A stretch of 43,055 nucleotides of DNA from Bacteroidales bacterium (GCA_016288775.1 JAEELG010000007.1:1-43055); one strand, 5' to 3'; positions 1 through 8,448 are shown, counted from the stretch's first letter. The notes: generated by a model from the sequence alone, not told the origin. Made by a program: numbers and translations.

Positions 1-711
1 ATTCCCTCCTACGAGAGCGGCGCTTCCCTTTATCTGAGACCCGTGCTCTTCGGCATCAACCCCCAGCTTGGCATCAAGTCCGCCAATGACGTGATGTTCG
101 CCGTGATGGCATCGGCCGTCGGCACTTACGGCGGAGGCAAGAGCCTCACCCCCGGCACCGCCGTCCTGTCGCGCAACTACGACAGGGCCGCCACCTACGG
201 CTCCGGCGGCTACAAGCTGGGAGCCAACTACGCCCAGTCGCTCCACGCCTACAACCTCGCCCACAAGATGGGCTACCGCGAGCTCCTGTTCCTCGACAGC
301 GCAACCCATTCGCACATCGAGGAGTTCGGATCCTCCAACTTCTTCGCCATCAAGCACGGATGCTATATCACCCCCAATTCGCCCAGCGTACTTCCGTCCA
401 TCACCAACAAATCGCTCCGCAAGGTGGCGCAGGAATTCGACCTCAAGGTTGAGCGCCGCACCATCTTCATCGACGAGCTGGAGACCTTCGAGGAAGTCAA
501 CTCCTGCGGCACCGCCGTGGTTATCACCCCCATCTGCAGAATCGACGACAAAGTGACCCTTGAGAGCGGAACCATCACCCGCGAGTACAAGTACCCCGAC
601 ACCTGCGGGCCCATTAGCGAGAAGCTGTATAACCGCTTGGTGGGCATCCAGAGAGGCACCGAAGAAGACACCTACGGCTGGTGCATGTTCGTCAATCCTC
701 CCCAGGAATGA
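1..711 (+). CDS. ilvE: Branched-chain amino-acid aminotransferase, 3' part
   Basis: This PLP-dependent class IV aminotransferase interconverts Leu/Ile/Val and their 2-oxoacids. The gene is open at the window's left edge. Frame 1 reads IPSYESGASLYLRPVLFGIN from base 1, which matches the family's GASLYIRP segment, so the GTG at 43 is an internal codon and not a start. The visible part (236 codons) continues with the NYAQSLHAYNLAHKMGYRELLFLDS segment (broken here as NYAQSLHA / YNLAHKMGY) and an EFGSSNFF motif typical of IlvE. The stop TGA overlaps the ATG of the next gene (ATGA), so translation is probably coupled. Lying directly upstream of a 2-oxoacid oxidoreductase, it probably supplies branched-chain 2-oxoacids to it. 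Confidence 0.93.
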   Translation: MPSYESGASLYLRPVLFGINPQLGIKSANDVMFAVMASAVGTYGGGKSLTPGTAVLSRNYDRAATYGSGGYKLGANYAQSLHAYNLAHKMGYRELLFLDSATHSHIEEFGSSNFFAIKHGCYITPNSPSVLPSITNKSLRKVAQEFDLKVERRTIFIDELETFEEVNSCGTAVVITPICRIDDKVTLESGTITREYKYPDTCGPISEKLYNRLVGIQRGTEEDTYGWCMFVNPPQE

Positions 712-977
712 AAGACAGGATCAAAACGCTTCTTGACGCCAACGAAGCCGACGAAGCCATCTCCCTGATGGACAGCTACCGTTCCACGGGAGGTCCGATG
801 GACGACTCGCTGTACTACCTGCTAGGCAACGCCTGGCGCAAAAAAGGTAACTGGCAGATGGCAATGAACAATTACCTCGAAGCCCTGGCCATCAATCCCG
901 AAAGCCCGGCAAAGCAGGCCCTGGACATAGCCAACGAGATCCTGGATTTCTATAACAAAGATATGTACAACCAATAA
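708..977 (+). CDS. Small tetratricopeptide-repeat protein
   Basis: An 89-aa soluble protein starting at the ATG that overlaps the ilvE stop by 4 nt. The segment DDSLYYLLGNAWRKKGNWQM followed by AMNNYLEALAINPES is a good single TPR unit (residues about 26-60), with the usual small/aromatic pattern and the terminal NP. No signal peptide or membrane segment is visible. It lies between ilvE and the ferredoxin of the oxidoreductase with short spacing, so co-expression is nearly certain. A role as assembly factor or scaffold for the complex is only inference. The in-frame GTG 27 nt upstream (681) would sit deep inside ilvE and is less likely as start. Confidence 0.85.
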   Translation: MKDRIKTLLDANEADEAISLMDSYRSTGGPMDDSLYYLLGNAWRKKGNWQMAMNNYLEALAINPESPAKQALDIANEILDFYNKDMYNQ

Positions 978-988
978 ACACTACCAAT

Positions 989-1219
989 ATGGCAAAAATG
1001 AAAGGAGCGACTGTCGTGGATGTCGAACGCTGCAAAGGCTGCGGCCTTTGCGTGGTCGCCTGTCCGCTGAAAGTCCTGGCCCTCACCACCAAGAACGTGA
1101 ACCAGAAGGGCTACAACTATGCAGAAACCGTACTGGAAGACACCTGCACCGGATGTACGTCCTGCGCAATAGTCTGCCCGGACGGATGTATCACCGTTTA
1201 TCGCAAAAAGGAGGAATAG
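989..1219 (+). CDS. 2x[4Fe-4S] ferredoxin subunit of 2-oxoacid oxidoreductase
   Basis: A 76-aa bacterial-type ferredoxin with two CxxCxxCxxxCP motifs, CKGCGLCVVACP near residues 14-25 and CTGCTSCAIVCP near 54-65. It corresponds to the delta (VorD/KorD/PorD-like) subunit that takes electrons from the TPP enzyme. The next gene follows after 2 nt, and the order delta-alpha-beta-gamma is standard for four-subunit OFORs. It could also serve the iorAB enzyme across the convergent junction, whose alpha subunit lacks its own ferredoxin domain; that link is inferred. Confidence 0.93.
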   Translation: MAKMKGATVVDVERCKGCGLCVVACPLKVLALTTKNVNQKGYNYAETVLEDTCTGCTSCAIVCPDGCITVYRKKEE

Positions 1220-1221
1220 TC

Positions 1222-2304
1222 ATGGCAGAGAAAGAAGTCACCTTAATGAAAGGCAATGAGGCCATTGCACACGCCGCCATCCGCTGCGGATGCGACGGCT
1301 ATTTCGGCTACCCTATCACTCCCCAGTCCGAGGTGCTCGAAACCCTCGCGGCGGAAAAGCCCTGGGAGACCACCGGCATGGTGGTGCTGCAGGCCGAGAG
1401 TGAAGTGGCATCCATCAACATGGTCTACGGCGGCGCCGGAAGCGGCAAGAAAGTCATGACCTCGTCTTCCAGCCCCGGCATAAGCCTCATGCAGGAGGGT
1501 ATCTCCTACATGGCGGGCGCCGAGCTGCCTGCGCTCATCGTCAACGTGTCACGCGGCGGCCCCGGCCTGGGAACCATCCAGCCCAGCCAGGCCGACTACT
1601 TCCAGACCGTCAAGGGCGGCGGCCACGGCGACTACAGGCTCATCACCCTCGCTCCCGCGTCGGTGCAGGAGATGGCCGATTTCGTCGACCTCGCCTTCGA
1701 GCTGGCCTTCCGTTACCGCAACCCGGCCATGATCCTGAGCGACGGCGCCATCGGACAGATGATGGAGAAGGTGGTGCTCCCTCCTTTCAAACCCCGCAGG
1801 ACTGAAGAGGAGATAGCCCGCGAGTGCCCCTGGGCCACCACCGGCCGCATCGGCATGCGCAAGCCCAACGTCATCACGTCGCTGGAGCTCCGCTCCGAGG
1901 AGATGGAGCAGAACAACCTCCGCATCCAGGCCAAGTACCGCGTGATCGAGGAGAAGGAAGTCCGTTACGAGGACTACATGACCGAAGACGCGGAGTACCT
2001 GATCGTAGCCTTCGGAAGCGCGGCCCGCATTGCCAAGAAAGTCATCGCGATCGCACGCGAGCAGGGCATCAAGGTCGGCCTCCTGCGCCCGATAACCCTC
2101 TGGCCCTTCCCCACGAAGAGAATCGCGGAACTCGGCAAGAAGGTCAAGGGCATCCTCTCCCTGGAAATCAACGCAGGCCAGATGGTGGAAGACATCCGCC
2201 TGGCCGTGGAATGCAACGTGCCCGTGAAGTGGTACGGCCGCCTCGGCGGTATCATCCCCGAGCCGGAAGAGGTTGTGGAAGAAATCAAGAAAATGACCCG
2301 TTAA
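1222..2304 (+). CDS. vorB: 2-oxoacid:ferredoxin oxidoreductase alpha subunit (VorB-type)
   Basis: A 360-aa alpha subunit of a pyruvate:ferredoxin-oxidoreductase-superfamily enzyme, carrying the N-terminal pyrimidine-binding domain (about 1-230) and the transketolase C-terminal-like domain II (about 240-355). GCDGYFGYPITPQSEV and LQAESEVASINM are hallmark segments. The form with MTSSSSPGISLMQEGISYM and RGGPGLGTIQPSQ resembles proteins annotated as 3-methyl-2-oxobutanoate (2-ketoisovalerate) dehydrogenase VorB more than classical KorA. Together with ilvE upstream, this suggests branched-chain 2-oxoacids as substrate, although 2-oxoglutarate cannot be excluded. The ATG at 1222 is chosen because an upstream extension would overlap the ferredoxin gene. 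Confidence 0.9.
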   Translation: MAEKEVTLMKGNEAIAHAAIRCGCDGYFGYPITPQSEVLETLAAEKPWETTGMVVLQAESEVASINMVYGGAGSGKKVMTSSSSPGISLMQEGISYMAGAELPALIVNVSRGGPGLGTIQPSQADYFQTVKGGGHGDYRLITLAPASVQEMADFVDLAFELAFRYRNPAMILSDGAIGQMMEKVVLPPFKPRRTEEEIARECPWATTGRIGMRKPNVITSLELRSEEMEQNNLRIQAKYRVIEEKEVRYEDYMTEDAEYLIVAFGSAARIAKKVIAIAREQGIKVGLLRPITLWPFPTKRIAELGKKVKGILSLEINAGQMVEDIRLAVECNVPVKWYGRLGGIIPEPEEVVEEIKKMTR

Positions 2305-2317
2305 TGTGCTACGCCTT

Positions 2318-3088
2318 ATGACTAGAGAAGAAATAATCCAGAAAGAAAACCTGGTATACAAGAAGCCGGAACTGCTCAACGACGTTCCCATGCACTATTG
2401 CCCCGGCTGCAGCCATGGCGTAGTCCACAAGCTCGTGGCCGAGGTCGTCGCCGAGATGGGCATGACCGAGAAGACCGTCGCCATCTCCCCCGTGGGATGT
2501 GCGGTGTTCGCATACAAATACATCGACGTGGACTGGCAGGAAGCCGCCCACGGCCGCGCCCCGGCACTCGCCAGCGCAGTGAAGCGCCTGTGGCCCGACC
2601 GCCTGGTGTTCACCTACCAGGGCGACGGCGACCTCGCCTGCATAGGCACGGCGGAGACCATCCACGCCCTCAACCGCGGTGAGAACATCACCATCATCTT
2701 CATCAACAACGCCATTTACGGCATGACCGGCGGACAGATGGCTCCCACCACGCTCCTCGGCATGAAGACCGTCACCTGCCCCTACGGCCGCGATCCCAAG
2801 CTCCACGGATACCCCCTCAAGATGGCGGATATAGCCGCACAGCTCGAAGGCACCTGCTACGTTACCCGCCAGAGCGTGCAGAACGTGGCCTCCATCGTCA
2901 AGGCCAAGAAGGCCCTTCGCAAGGCGTTCGAGTACTCCATGCAGGGCAAGGGCTCCAATCTGGTCGAAATCGTATCCACCTGCAACACCAACTGGCGCAT
3001 GAGCCCCGACAAGGCCAACAAGTGGATGGAAGAGAACATGGTCCCGTTCTACCCGCTGGGGGACCTCAAGGACAAAGGTAAAGAATAA
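2318..3088 (+). CDS. vorA: 2-oxoacid:ferredoxin oxidoreductase beta subunit (TPP-binding)
   Basis: A 256-aa beta subunit that binds thiamine pyrophosphate. CPGC (residues 28-31) is the conserved N-terminal motif. YQGDGDLACIG (about 100-110), followed some 25 residues later by NNAIYGMTGGQ, forms the GDG...N TPP/Mg site. There is no separate cluster-binding extension, as usual for four-subunit enzymes. The ATG at 2318 lies 13 nt after the alpha stop; a GTG 12 nt further upstream is possible but unnecessary. The symbol follows the VOR reading of the alpha subunit; KorB is the alternative name. Confidence 0.9.
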   Translation: MTREEIIQKENLVYKKPELLNDVPMHYCPGCSHGVVHKLVAEVVAEMGMTEKTVAISPVGCAVFAYKYIDVDWQEAAHGRAPALASAVKRLWPDRLVFTYQGDGDLACIGTAETIHALNRGENITIIFINNAIYGMTGGQMAPTTLLGMKTVTCPYGRDPKLHGYPLKMADIAAQLEGTCYVTRQSVQNVASIVKAKKALRKAFEYSMQGKGSNLVEIVSTCNTNWRMSPDKANKWMEENMVPFYPLGDLKDKGKE

Positions 3089-3091
3089 GCT

Positions 3092-3634
3092 ATGACACAC
3101 GAAATCATTATATCCGGATTCGGAGGACAGGGAGTCCTCTCCATGGGCAAGATCCTCGCCTATTCCGGCCTGATGGAAGACAAGGAAGTTACCTGGATGC
3201 CCGCATACGGCCCCGAGCAGCGCGGCGGCACGGCCAACGTGACCGTGATCGTCAGCGACGAGCCCGTATCTTCCCCCATCCTCAGTTCATACGACACCGC
3301 CATCGTACTCAACCAGCCCTCGCTCGAAAAGTTCGAGAGCAAGGTTAAGCCCGGCGGCAGCCTCATCTACGACGGATACGGCATCAACACTCCCCCCACC
3401 CGCAAGGACATCCACGTGTACAGGATAGACGCGATGGACAAGGCGGCGGAAATGAACATGATAAAGGTTTTCAACATGATGATCCTCGGCGGCCTGCTGA
3501 AGATCCACCCCATCGTCTCGGTTGAGAGCGTGCTGAAAGCCTTGCGCAAGACCCTCCCCGAACGCCACCATCACCTCATCCCGATGAACGAAGACGCCAT
3601 CAGGATGGGTATGGATATTATCAAGGAGGTCTAG
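3092..3634 (+). CDS. vorC: 2-oxoacid:ferredoxin oxidoreductase gamma subunit
   Basis: A 180-aa gamma (catalytic-domain III) subunit. The N-terminal GFGGQGVLSMGK motif and the MPAYGPEQRGGTANV segment are diagnostic of the POR/KOR gamma family. It starts 3 nt after the beta stop and completes the delta-alpha-beta-gamma operon. Its stop TAG (3632-3634) shares the tetranucleotide CTAG with the stop of the converging CoA-transferase gene, so there is no room for a terminator between the two operons. Confidence 0.92.
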   Translation: MTHEIIISGFGGQGVLSMGKILAYSGLMEDKEVTWMPAYGPEQRGGTANVTVIVSDEPVSSPILSSYDTAIVLNQPSLEKFESKVKPGGSLIYDGYGINTPPTRKDIHVYRIDAMDKAAEMNMIKVFNMMILGGLLKIHPIVSVESVLKALRKTLPERHHHLIPMNEDAIRMGMDIIKEV

Positions 3635-4923
3635 CGCAGCCGGAGGAAACTATAGCCGAAGCGCTCACAAGCAGCCCGCTCGAGGGCTTCCCGGTCGTCG
3701 GGATGGGCTATTGAGATGAGCGCTTTGGCCCTCTGGGCAAGATTGAGATTGTGCAGATACACAATCCCGTACTCGGTAGCAACGTACTGAGTCTGGAAAC
3801 GGGTGGTAACGACACCCGCCCCGGGAGTGAGTGTCGGCACAATCTTGCCTTTTCCCTTGGCCGTACGCGAAGGCATGGCTATGAAGGTGCGGCCGCCCTC
3901 GGCCAGCGAGCAGCCATACATGAAGTCGTGCTGGCCGCCCACGCTGGAGAAAATCATCGGGCCTATTGAATCGGCGCATATCTGGCCGGTCAGGTCAATC
4001 TCGATCGCCGAATTGATGGCGCATGCCTTCGGGTTCTGGGCAATCAGGAAGGGGTCGTTGGTATAGGCCACGTCGAAGAACTCCATCGTGTGGTTGTGGT
4101 CGATGTACTCGTACATCTCCTTCGAACCTATGGCCAGCGCCGCCACGCTCACGCCGGGGTGCACTTTCTTGAGCGAATTGTCGATGACGCCCTCCTTCAT
4201 CAGGCGTATCACCCCGTCGGTCATGGCCTCGGTGTGCAGGCCCAGGTGCTTGTGGTGCTTGATGCCGTTGAGCACGGCGTTGGGAATGCCTCCCACGCCT
4301 ATCTGGAGGCATGCTCCGTCGGGGATTTCCGACGCCACGTTGGCGCCGATGGCGGCCTCGACCGGAGTCGGCTCCCCGAAGGTCATGGCCACTGGAGCCA
4401 CGTCGCACAGCACCGCGGCGGTGATCTTGCTCTCGTGGATCAGGCACTCGCCGTACAGGTACGGGATGTTTGGACTCACTTCGGCGATGACCACGCGGGC
4501 CACTTCGGCGGCGGCTACCGCAATGTCGGCGGAGATGCCGAAGCTGCAGTATCCGTTCTCGTCCGGCAGAGAGCAGGTGATGAAGGCCACGTCGACCGGG
4601 AACTCGCCGCGGCGGAACATTCCTGGCACCTCGCCCAGGAAGAGCGGGGTCATGGATCCGTAGCCGGCGGCAACGTGGGCGCGCTGGTCGGCGCTGATAA
4701 ATATGCTGTTCACGAGGAACGAGTCCTTGTATTCAGGCTTACAGAAAGGCGCCGGTTCCTTGTGCACGTTGAATCCGGAGGTGATGGTGACGTCGCGAAG
4801 CTCGGCATGGCGCCTCGCGAGGGCCTCCTGCAGGAGCACCGGCACGGAAGCGCCGCCCTGGCAGCATACAGTATCGCCGCTCCTTACGAGTTTGACGGCT
4901 TCGTCGGCAGTTACGTATTTCAT
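3631..4923 (-). CDS. Acetyl-CoA hydrolase/transferase-family CoA transferase
   Basis: A 430-aa protein of the 4-hydroxybutyrate/butyrate/propionate CoA-transferase group, which moves CoA between acyl groups through a glutamyl-CoA thioester. LHTEAMTDGVIR (near 229-240) holds the expected catalytic Glu (about 232). GVGGIPNAV and the C-terminal GGQHDFMYG segment also fit the family. The start is the ATG at 4923, overlapping the aminotransferase stop by 4 nt; the reading frame stays open further upstream, but only as a shadow of that gene. As the last gene after iorAB and an aminotransferase, it probably releases the acid from an aryl- or branched-acyl-CoA onto acetate or succinate. The exact acyl partners cannot be read from sequence. 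Confidence 0.88.
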   Translation of the reverse strand: MKYVTADEAVKLVRSGDTVCCQGGASVPVLLQEALARRHAELRDVTITSGFNVHKEPAPFCKPEYKDSFLVNSIFISADQRAHVAAGYGSMTPLFLGEVPGMFRRGEFPVDVAFITCSLPDENGYCSFGISADIAVAAAEVARVVIAEVSPNIPYLYGECLIHESKITAAVLCDVAPVAMTFGEPTPVEAAIGANVASEIPDGACLQIGVGGIPNAVLNGIKHHKHLGLHTEAMTDGVIRLMKEGVIDNSLKKVHPGVSVAALAIGSKEMYEYIDHNHTMEFFDVAYTNDPFLIAQNPKACAINSAIEIDLTGQICADSIGPMIFSSVGGQHDFMYGCSLAEGGRTFIAMPSRTAKGKGKIVPTLTPGAGVVTTRFQTQYVATEYGIVYLHNLNLAQRAKALISIAHPDDREALERAACERFGYSFLRLR

Positions 4924-6233
4924 TCGTTTACCAGTTTTACAAACACTTGCAGATGCTCGTCCAGCAGGCGGAAGTCGTCGTCGCTGAGCAGGCGCGAAAC
5001 GCACACCCTGATGCCGCTCTGTCCGCTTCCGGTGGTGTTCAGAGGTATTGCGATCACACCGCAGCGGAGCAGCGCCTCCAGCAGCTCGCGGTTGTTCAGG
5101 TCCTTGTAGCCCACGGTGTAGAAGAAGCCGTCGCTGATGGTCTGCTCCATGTCCTTGTCGTACACCAGGTGGAAGCCGTTGGCATCGAATATCTTGCGCG
5201 AGCGGTGGGCCCGGAGGCCATAGTTCCGAAGCTCTTTCACGAAGTTGTACCTGCCGTCCACGGACGCCTCGAACATGGCGGACAGGGCGTACTGGGCCGA
5301 GTGCGACACGCCTGAAGTGTTCACGTACAGGTAGTTGAGGATGAAGTTGTCGCCGAAGCCGGCGATGCTCCACTTCTTCTTGAGCTCCGGATACTCGCGC
5401 CTGTAGAGCTTGTCGGAGATGCACACCACGGCGATGCGTTCTCCGGCGTAGCTGAATATCTTGGAACCCGACAGCAGGATGATGTAATTGTCGGTATACC
5501 TTGCCACGGTGCTCTGGAACGGGGGCTCGAAGGGCACGGACATGTCCTTGCGGAAGTCCATGCACAGGTAGGCCATGTCTTCCAGCACTATCACGTCGTA
5601 TTTGCTGGCCAGCTCTCCGATTATCTGCAGCTCCTCCTCGGTCAGGCATATCCATGCCGGATTGTTGGGATTGGAGTAGAGTATGGCGGCTATGTTGCCC
5701 TGCTTGAAGTACGACTCCAGCTTGTCCCTCAGCTTCTCCGCCCTGTATTCGTAGATGTCGAAGGTGAGGTTCTTGATGCCTAGTATGTCGGGCTGGCGGC
5801 CATGGGCCGAGAATCCGGGGCAGATGTATAGGATGGTGTCCTTGCCGGGCTGCAGCTGCGAGCACTCAAGTATGCAGGTCATGCTCCCCTGCATGGAGCC
5901 CACCGTGGGCACGATTCCTCTGGGGTCGATGTCGATGTCGATGAAGGCCTTGACGAAACGCGCCGCGTTCCGCTTGAGGTCCGGGATACCCTGCACCGAA
6001 GGATAAATGGAGGGCACGCCGGCGTCGAGGGCCTTCTTCTGGGCCTCTATGCCGATGGGGCAGGCCGGAATACCCGGCACACCGAACTCCAGGTGCGAAA
6101 ACGGCTCTCCCGAATCGGCCTCCAGCGCACTGCCCAGCATGGAGCACTGGCGTATGGTGGTGCGGGAGATGTCGTCGATGCCCATCTCAGCGAGCTTCGC
6201 GCGGAGCCGCTCTTCAGATATACATTGCAGCAT
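4920..6233 (-). CDS. Class I/II pyridoxal-phosphate aminotransferase
   Basis: A 437-aa fold-type I aminotransferase. SNPNNPAW (187-194) is the classical PLP-proximal Asn motif, SGSKIFSYAGERIAVV contains the presumed Schiff-base Lys (about 258) and the phosphate-binding Arg region, and the C-terminal Arg lies in GIRVCVSR. It is encoded between iorB (2 nt upstream) and the CoA transferase (4-nt overlap). Such a protein probably converts aromatic amino acids to the arylpyruvates used by IorAB. The substrate is inferred only from position, and a branched-chain or alanine specificity is possible. Confidence 0.88.
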   Translation of the reverse strand: MLQCISEERLRAKLAEMGIDDISRTTIRQCSMLGSALEADSGEPFSHLEFGVPGIPACPIGIEAQKKALDAGVPSIYPSVQGIPDLKRNAARFVKAFIDIDIDPRGIVPTVGSMQGSMTCILECSQLQPGKDTILYICPGFSAHGRQPDILGIKNLTFDIYEYRAEKLRDKLESYFKQGNIAAILYSNPNNPAWICLTEEELQIIGELASKYDVIVLEDMAYLCMDFRKDMSVPFEPPFQSTVARYTDNYIILLSGSKIFSYAGERIAVVCISDKLYRREYPELKKKWSIAGFGDNFILNYLYVNTSGVSHSAQYALSAMFEASVDGRYNFVKELRNYGLRAHRSRKIFDANGFHLVYDKDMEQTISDGFFYTVGYKDLNNRELLEALLRCGVIAIPLNTTGSGQSGIRVCVSRLLSDDDFRLLDEHLQVFVKLVNE

Positions 6234-6235
6234 GG

Positions 6236-6814
6236 CTATTTCTTTGAAAATCCGAATCCGGCGTCGAACGCCTTGATGTTGGCTTCCACTATCGCATCTC
6301 CCTTGCGGGCGAATATGCGGCGGATACCGTCACGGAGTTTATCCGGCTCGAGTATCTCCAGCACGGCGGCGCTGGCTCCCAGCAGGACCATGTTGGCGCT
6401 GCGCGGCGACATGACGGCCCTTGCGGCGGCCTCGGCATCTATCGCAACCACATTCTTCACCTTCGCGAGGGCATCTTCAATCTCCTTCATATCGGGATAG
6501 TTGGGGATGTTCTTCAGCGGAACGGTGTTGGTGATGATCCATCCGTCCTTGGAGAGGAAGGGCAGATAGCGGAGTGCCTCCATGGGCTCCATGGAGATGA
6601 TGATGTCGGCCCCGCCGAGGGGGATGAGGTCGGAATGGATCACGGAGTCGCTGAGGCGCAGGTGCGACTGTACGTCGCCGCCTCTCTGGCTCATTCCGTG
6701 GACCTCCGCCTGCTTGAGGCTGAGGCCCTGCTCAAGCGCCGCAGACCCTATCACGGTGGCGATGGAGAGAATTCCCTGTCCTCCGACGCCTGCAAGTATA
6801 ATGTCGCGTTTCAT
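6236..6814 (-). CDS. iorB: Indolepyruvate oxidoreductase subunit beta
   Basis: A 192-aa gamma-domain-type subunit partnering IorA. The N-terminus MKRDIILAGVGGQGILSIA carries the GxGGQG motif, and VHGMSQRGGDVQSHLR is typical of IorB. It overlaps the end of iorA by 4 nt. Together the two subunits oxidatively decarboxylate arylpyruvates to aryl-acetyl-CoA with ferredoxin as acceptor. Confidence 0.92.
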   Translation of the reverse strand: MKRDIILAGVGGQGILSIATVIGSAALEQGLSLKQAEVHGMSQRGGDVQSHLRLSDSVIHSDLIPLGGADIIISMEPMEALRYLPFLSKDGWIITNTVPLKNIPNYPDMKEIEDALAKVKNVVAIDAEAAARAVMSPRSANMVLLGASAAVLEILEPDKLRDGIRRIFARKGDAIVEANIKAFDAGFGFSKK

Positions 6815-8412
6815 TTCTTTACGTGTCTTTTAAGGGTTTGGAGGCATTCGCGCCTGCTGATGATGACGGAAACCCCGTGGTATTCGATCTCTTCTTTGAT
6901 GATACGCTCCATCTCCGGATAGTTGGCAGGGAGAGGAACTACGGTGCGGATGTGCGCCGGGTCGACACCGAGGCCCTCGCAGATGGCTTCGAGGCGTCCG
7001 GTGCCGGCAGAATCCTGGCCGCCGGTCATGCCGGTGGTGAGATTGTCGGAAATGCACACCAGGATGTCGGCCTTTTCGTTAACGGCATCGAGCAGGCCCG
7101 TCATTCCGCTGTGGGTGAAGGTGGAGTCGCCGATAACCGCCACTGCCGGCCAGACTCCGCTGTATGCGGAACCCTGCGCCATGGTTACGGATGCGCCCAT
7201 CTCCACGCAGGTTGTGAAGGACTCGAACGGAGGAAGCCATCCGAGTGTGTAGCAGCCGATGTCGCTGAATGCGCGGCCCTGAGGGTAATCCTTCTTCATT
7301 ACGGCGTTGAGGGCGGTGAACAGGTCGCGGTGCCCGCAGCCCTGGCAGAGTGCCGGCGGGCGGGGTGCAGGGACCTCGGAGGCCGCACAGCCCTCCCTTG
7401 CCGGGAGGCCGAGGGCTTTCCGGACCGGATCCGGGGAGAGCTCTCCGGTGCGCGGCAGGGAGCCGTCGAGGCGGCCGCAGATTTCGTGGCCGTGAGGCAG
7501 TATGCCTTTGAGCCTTTCCTCGAGCAGCGGCTGGCCCTCTTCGAGCACAAGGATTCTCTTGCACTGCGAAGCCAGCTTGAGGATAAGCTCCTTGGGATAC
7601 GGATACTGGGAAATCTTGAGCACGGGGTACGGACATCCGTCCGGATAGTTCTCCTGCAGATAGTTGTACGCGATTCCGCAGGCAATGATTCCCAGGCTCT
7701 TGTCGGGGCCGTCTTCGAGGCGGTTGAAGCGCGAGCGGACCGCATCTTCCTCAAAGAGTGCATAGTCCTTCGTGAGCTGGCTGTAGCGCTTGCGGGCATT
7801 GACCGGCAGGGTGCACCACTGCACTTCGTTCCTGGGGAAATGCATCTCGTTCGGAGTGCGGGCCTCGGCGTCGTCGACGCTGGTTACGATCGCGCGGGAG
7901 TGCGATAGGCGCGTGGTCAGGCGCATCAGCACGGGGATGTCCCGTTTTTCAGAGTAATCGAAAGCCTCCCGTGCCATCTCGTACGCCTCCTGCTGAGAGG
8001 ATGGTTCGAACACGGGGACGAGGGCGAAAGTGCCCCAGAAGCGGGAGTCCTGCTCGTTCTGGGAACTGTGCATCGACGGATCGTCGCAGGCGGCGACCAC
8101 CAGGCCGCCGTTGGCGCCGGTGGTGGCGGAGCCCATGAACGGGTCGGCGCAGACGTTCATGCCCACGTGCTTCATGCACACGAGCGTCCTCTTGCCGGCG
8201 AAAGACATGCCGAGCGCTTCCTCCATGGCCGTCTTTTCGTTTACGGACCATGCGCAGTGGACCTTGCGTTCCGCGGTGAGCGGATACGACTGTATGAATT
8301 CGGTGATTTCGGTTGAGGGTGTCCCGGGATAGGCATAGACGCCGCTGAGGCCGGCGTGCAGTGCACCCAGCGCCAGGGCCTCGTCTCCCAGGAGGAGTTG
8401 TTTCCTAGCCAT
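6811..8412 (-). CDS. iorA: Indolepyruvate ferredoxin oxidoreductase subunit alpha, without C-terminal ferredoxin domain
   Basis: A 533-aa fused alpha/beta catalytic subunit. Residues 1-180 form the pyrimidine domain (GVYAYPGTPSTEI; CMKHVGMNVCADP), 240-340 the domain-II region, and 355-530 the TPP domain with LCQGCGHRD (about 357-365), IGDSTFTHSG (about 430) and NLTTGMTGGQ. The protein ends at SRRECLQTLKRHVKK, just where archaeal and clostridial IorA continue into a two-cluster ferredoxin domain, and no CxxCxxC motif is present. Electrons must therefore leave through a separate protein. First gene of the ior operon, with a TATCTTTG -7 box upstream. Confidence 0.92.
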   Translation of the reverse strand: MARKQLLLGDEALALGALHAGLSGVYAYPGTPSTEITEFIQSYPLTAERKVHCAWSVNEKTAMEEALGMSFAGKRTLVCMKHVGMNVCADPFMGSATTGANGGLVVAACDDPSMHSSQNEQDSRFWGTFALVPVFEPSSQQEAYEMAREAFDYSEKRDIPVLMRLTTRLSHSRAIVTSVDDAEARTPNEMHFPRNEVQWCTLPVNARKRYSQLTKDYALFEEDAVRSRFNRLEDGPDKSLGIIACGIAYNYLQENYPDGCPYPVLKISQYPYPKELILKLASQCKRILVLEEGQPLLEERLKGILPHGHEICGRLDGSLPRTGELSPDPVRKALGLPAREGCAASEVPAPRPPALCQGCGHRDLFTALNAVMKKDYPQGRAFSDIGCYTLGWLPPFESFTTCVEMGASVTMAQGSAYSGVWPAVAVIGDSTFTHSGMTGLLDAVNEKADILVCISDNLTTGMTGGQDSAGTGRLEAICEGLGVDPAHIRTVVPLPANYPEMERIIKEEIEYHGVSVIISRRECLQTLKRHVKK

Positions 8413-8440
8413 TATTGTATTATTAGTTTCAGTGTTATGT

Positions 8441-8448
8441 CAAAGATA
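8441..8448 (-). promoter_or_regulatory. iorA promoter, -7 box
   Basis: Read on the minus strand this is TATCTTTG, a perfect match to the Bacteroidota consensus TAnnTTTG, 28 nt ahead of the iorA ATG. No clear -33 TTG is visible. It lies back to back with the pgk promoter in an 85-nt divergent spacer. Confidence 0.6.

Noticed and set aside
4924..5865. N-terminal extension of the CoA transferase by 314 codons
   Set aside because: The frame is open only because it is the shadow of the aminotransferase gene; the family start MKYVTADEAV at 4923 is clear.
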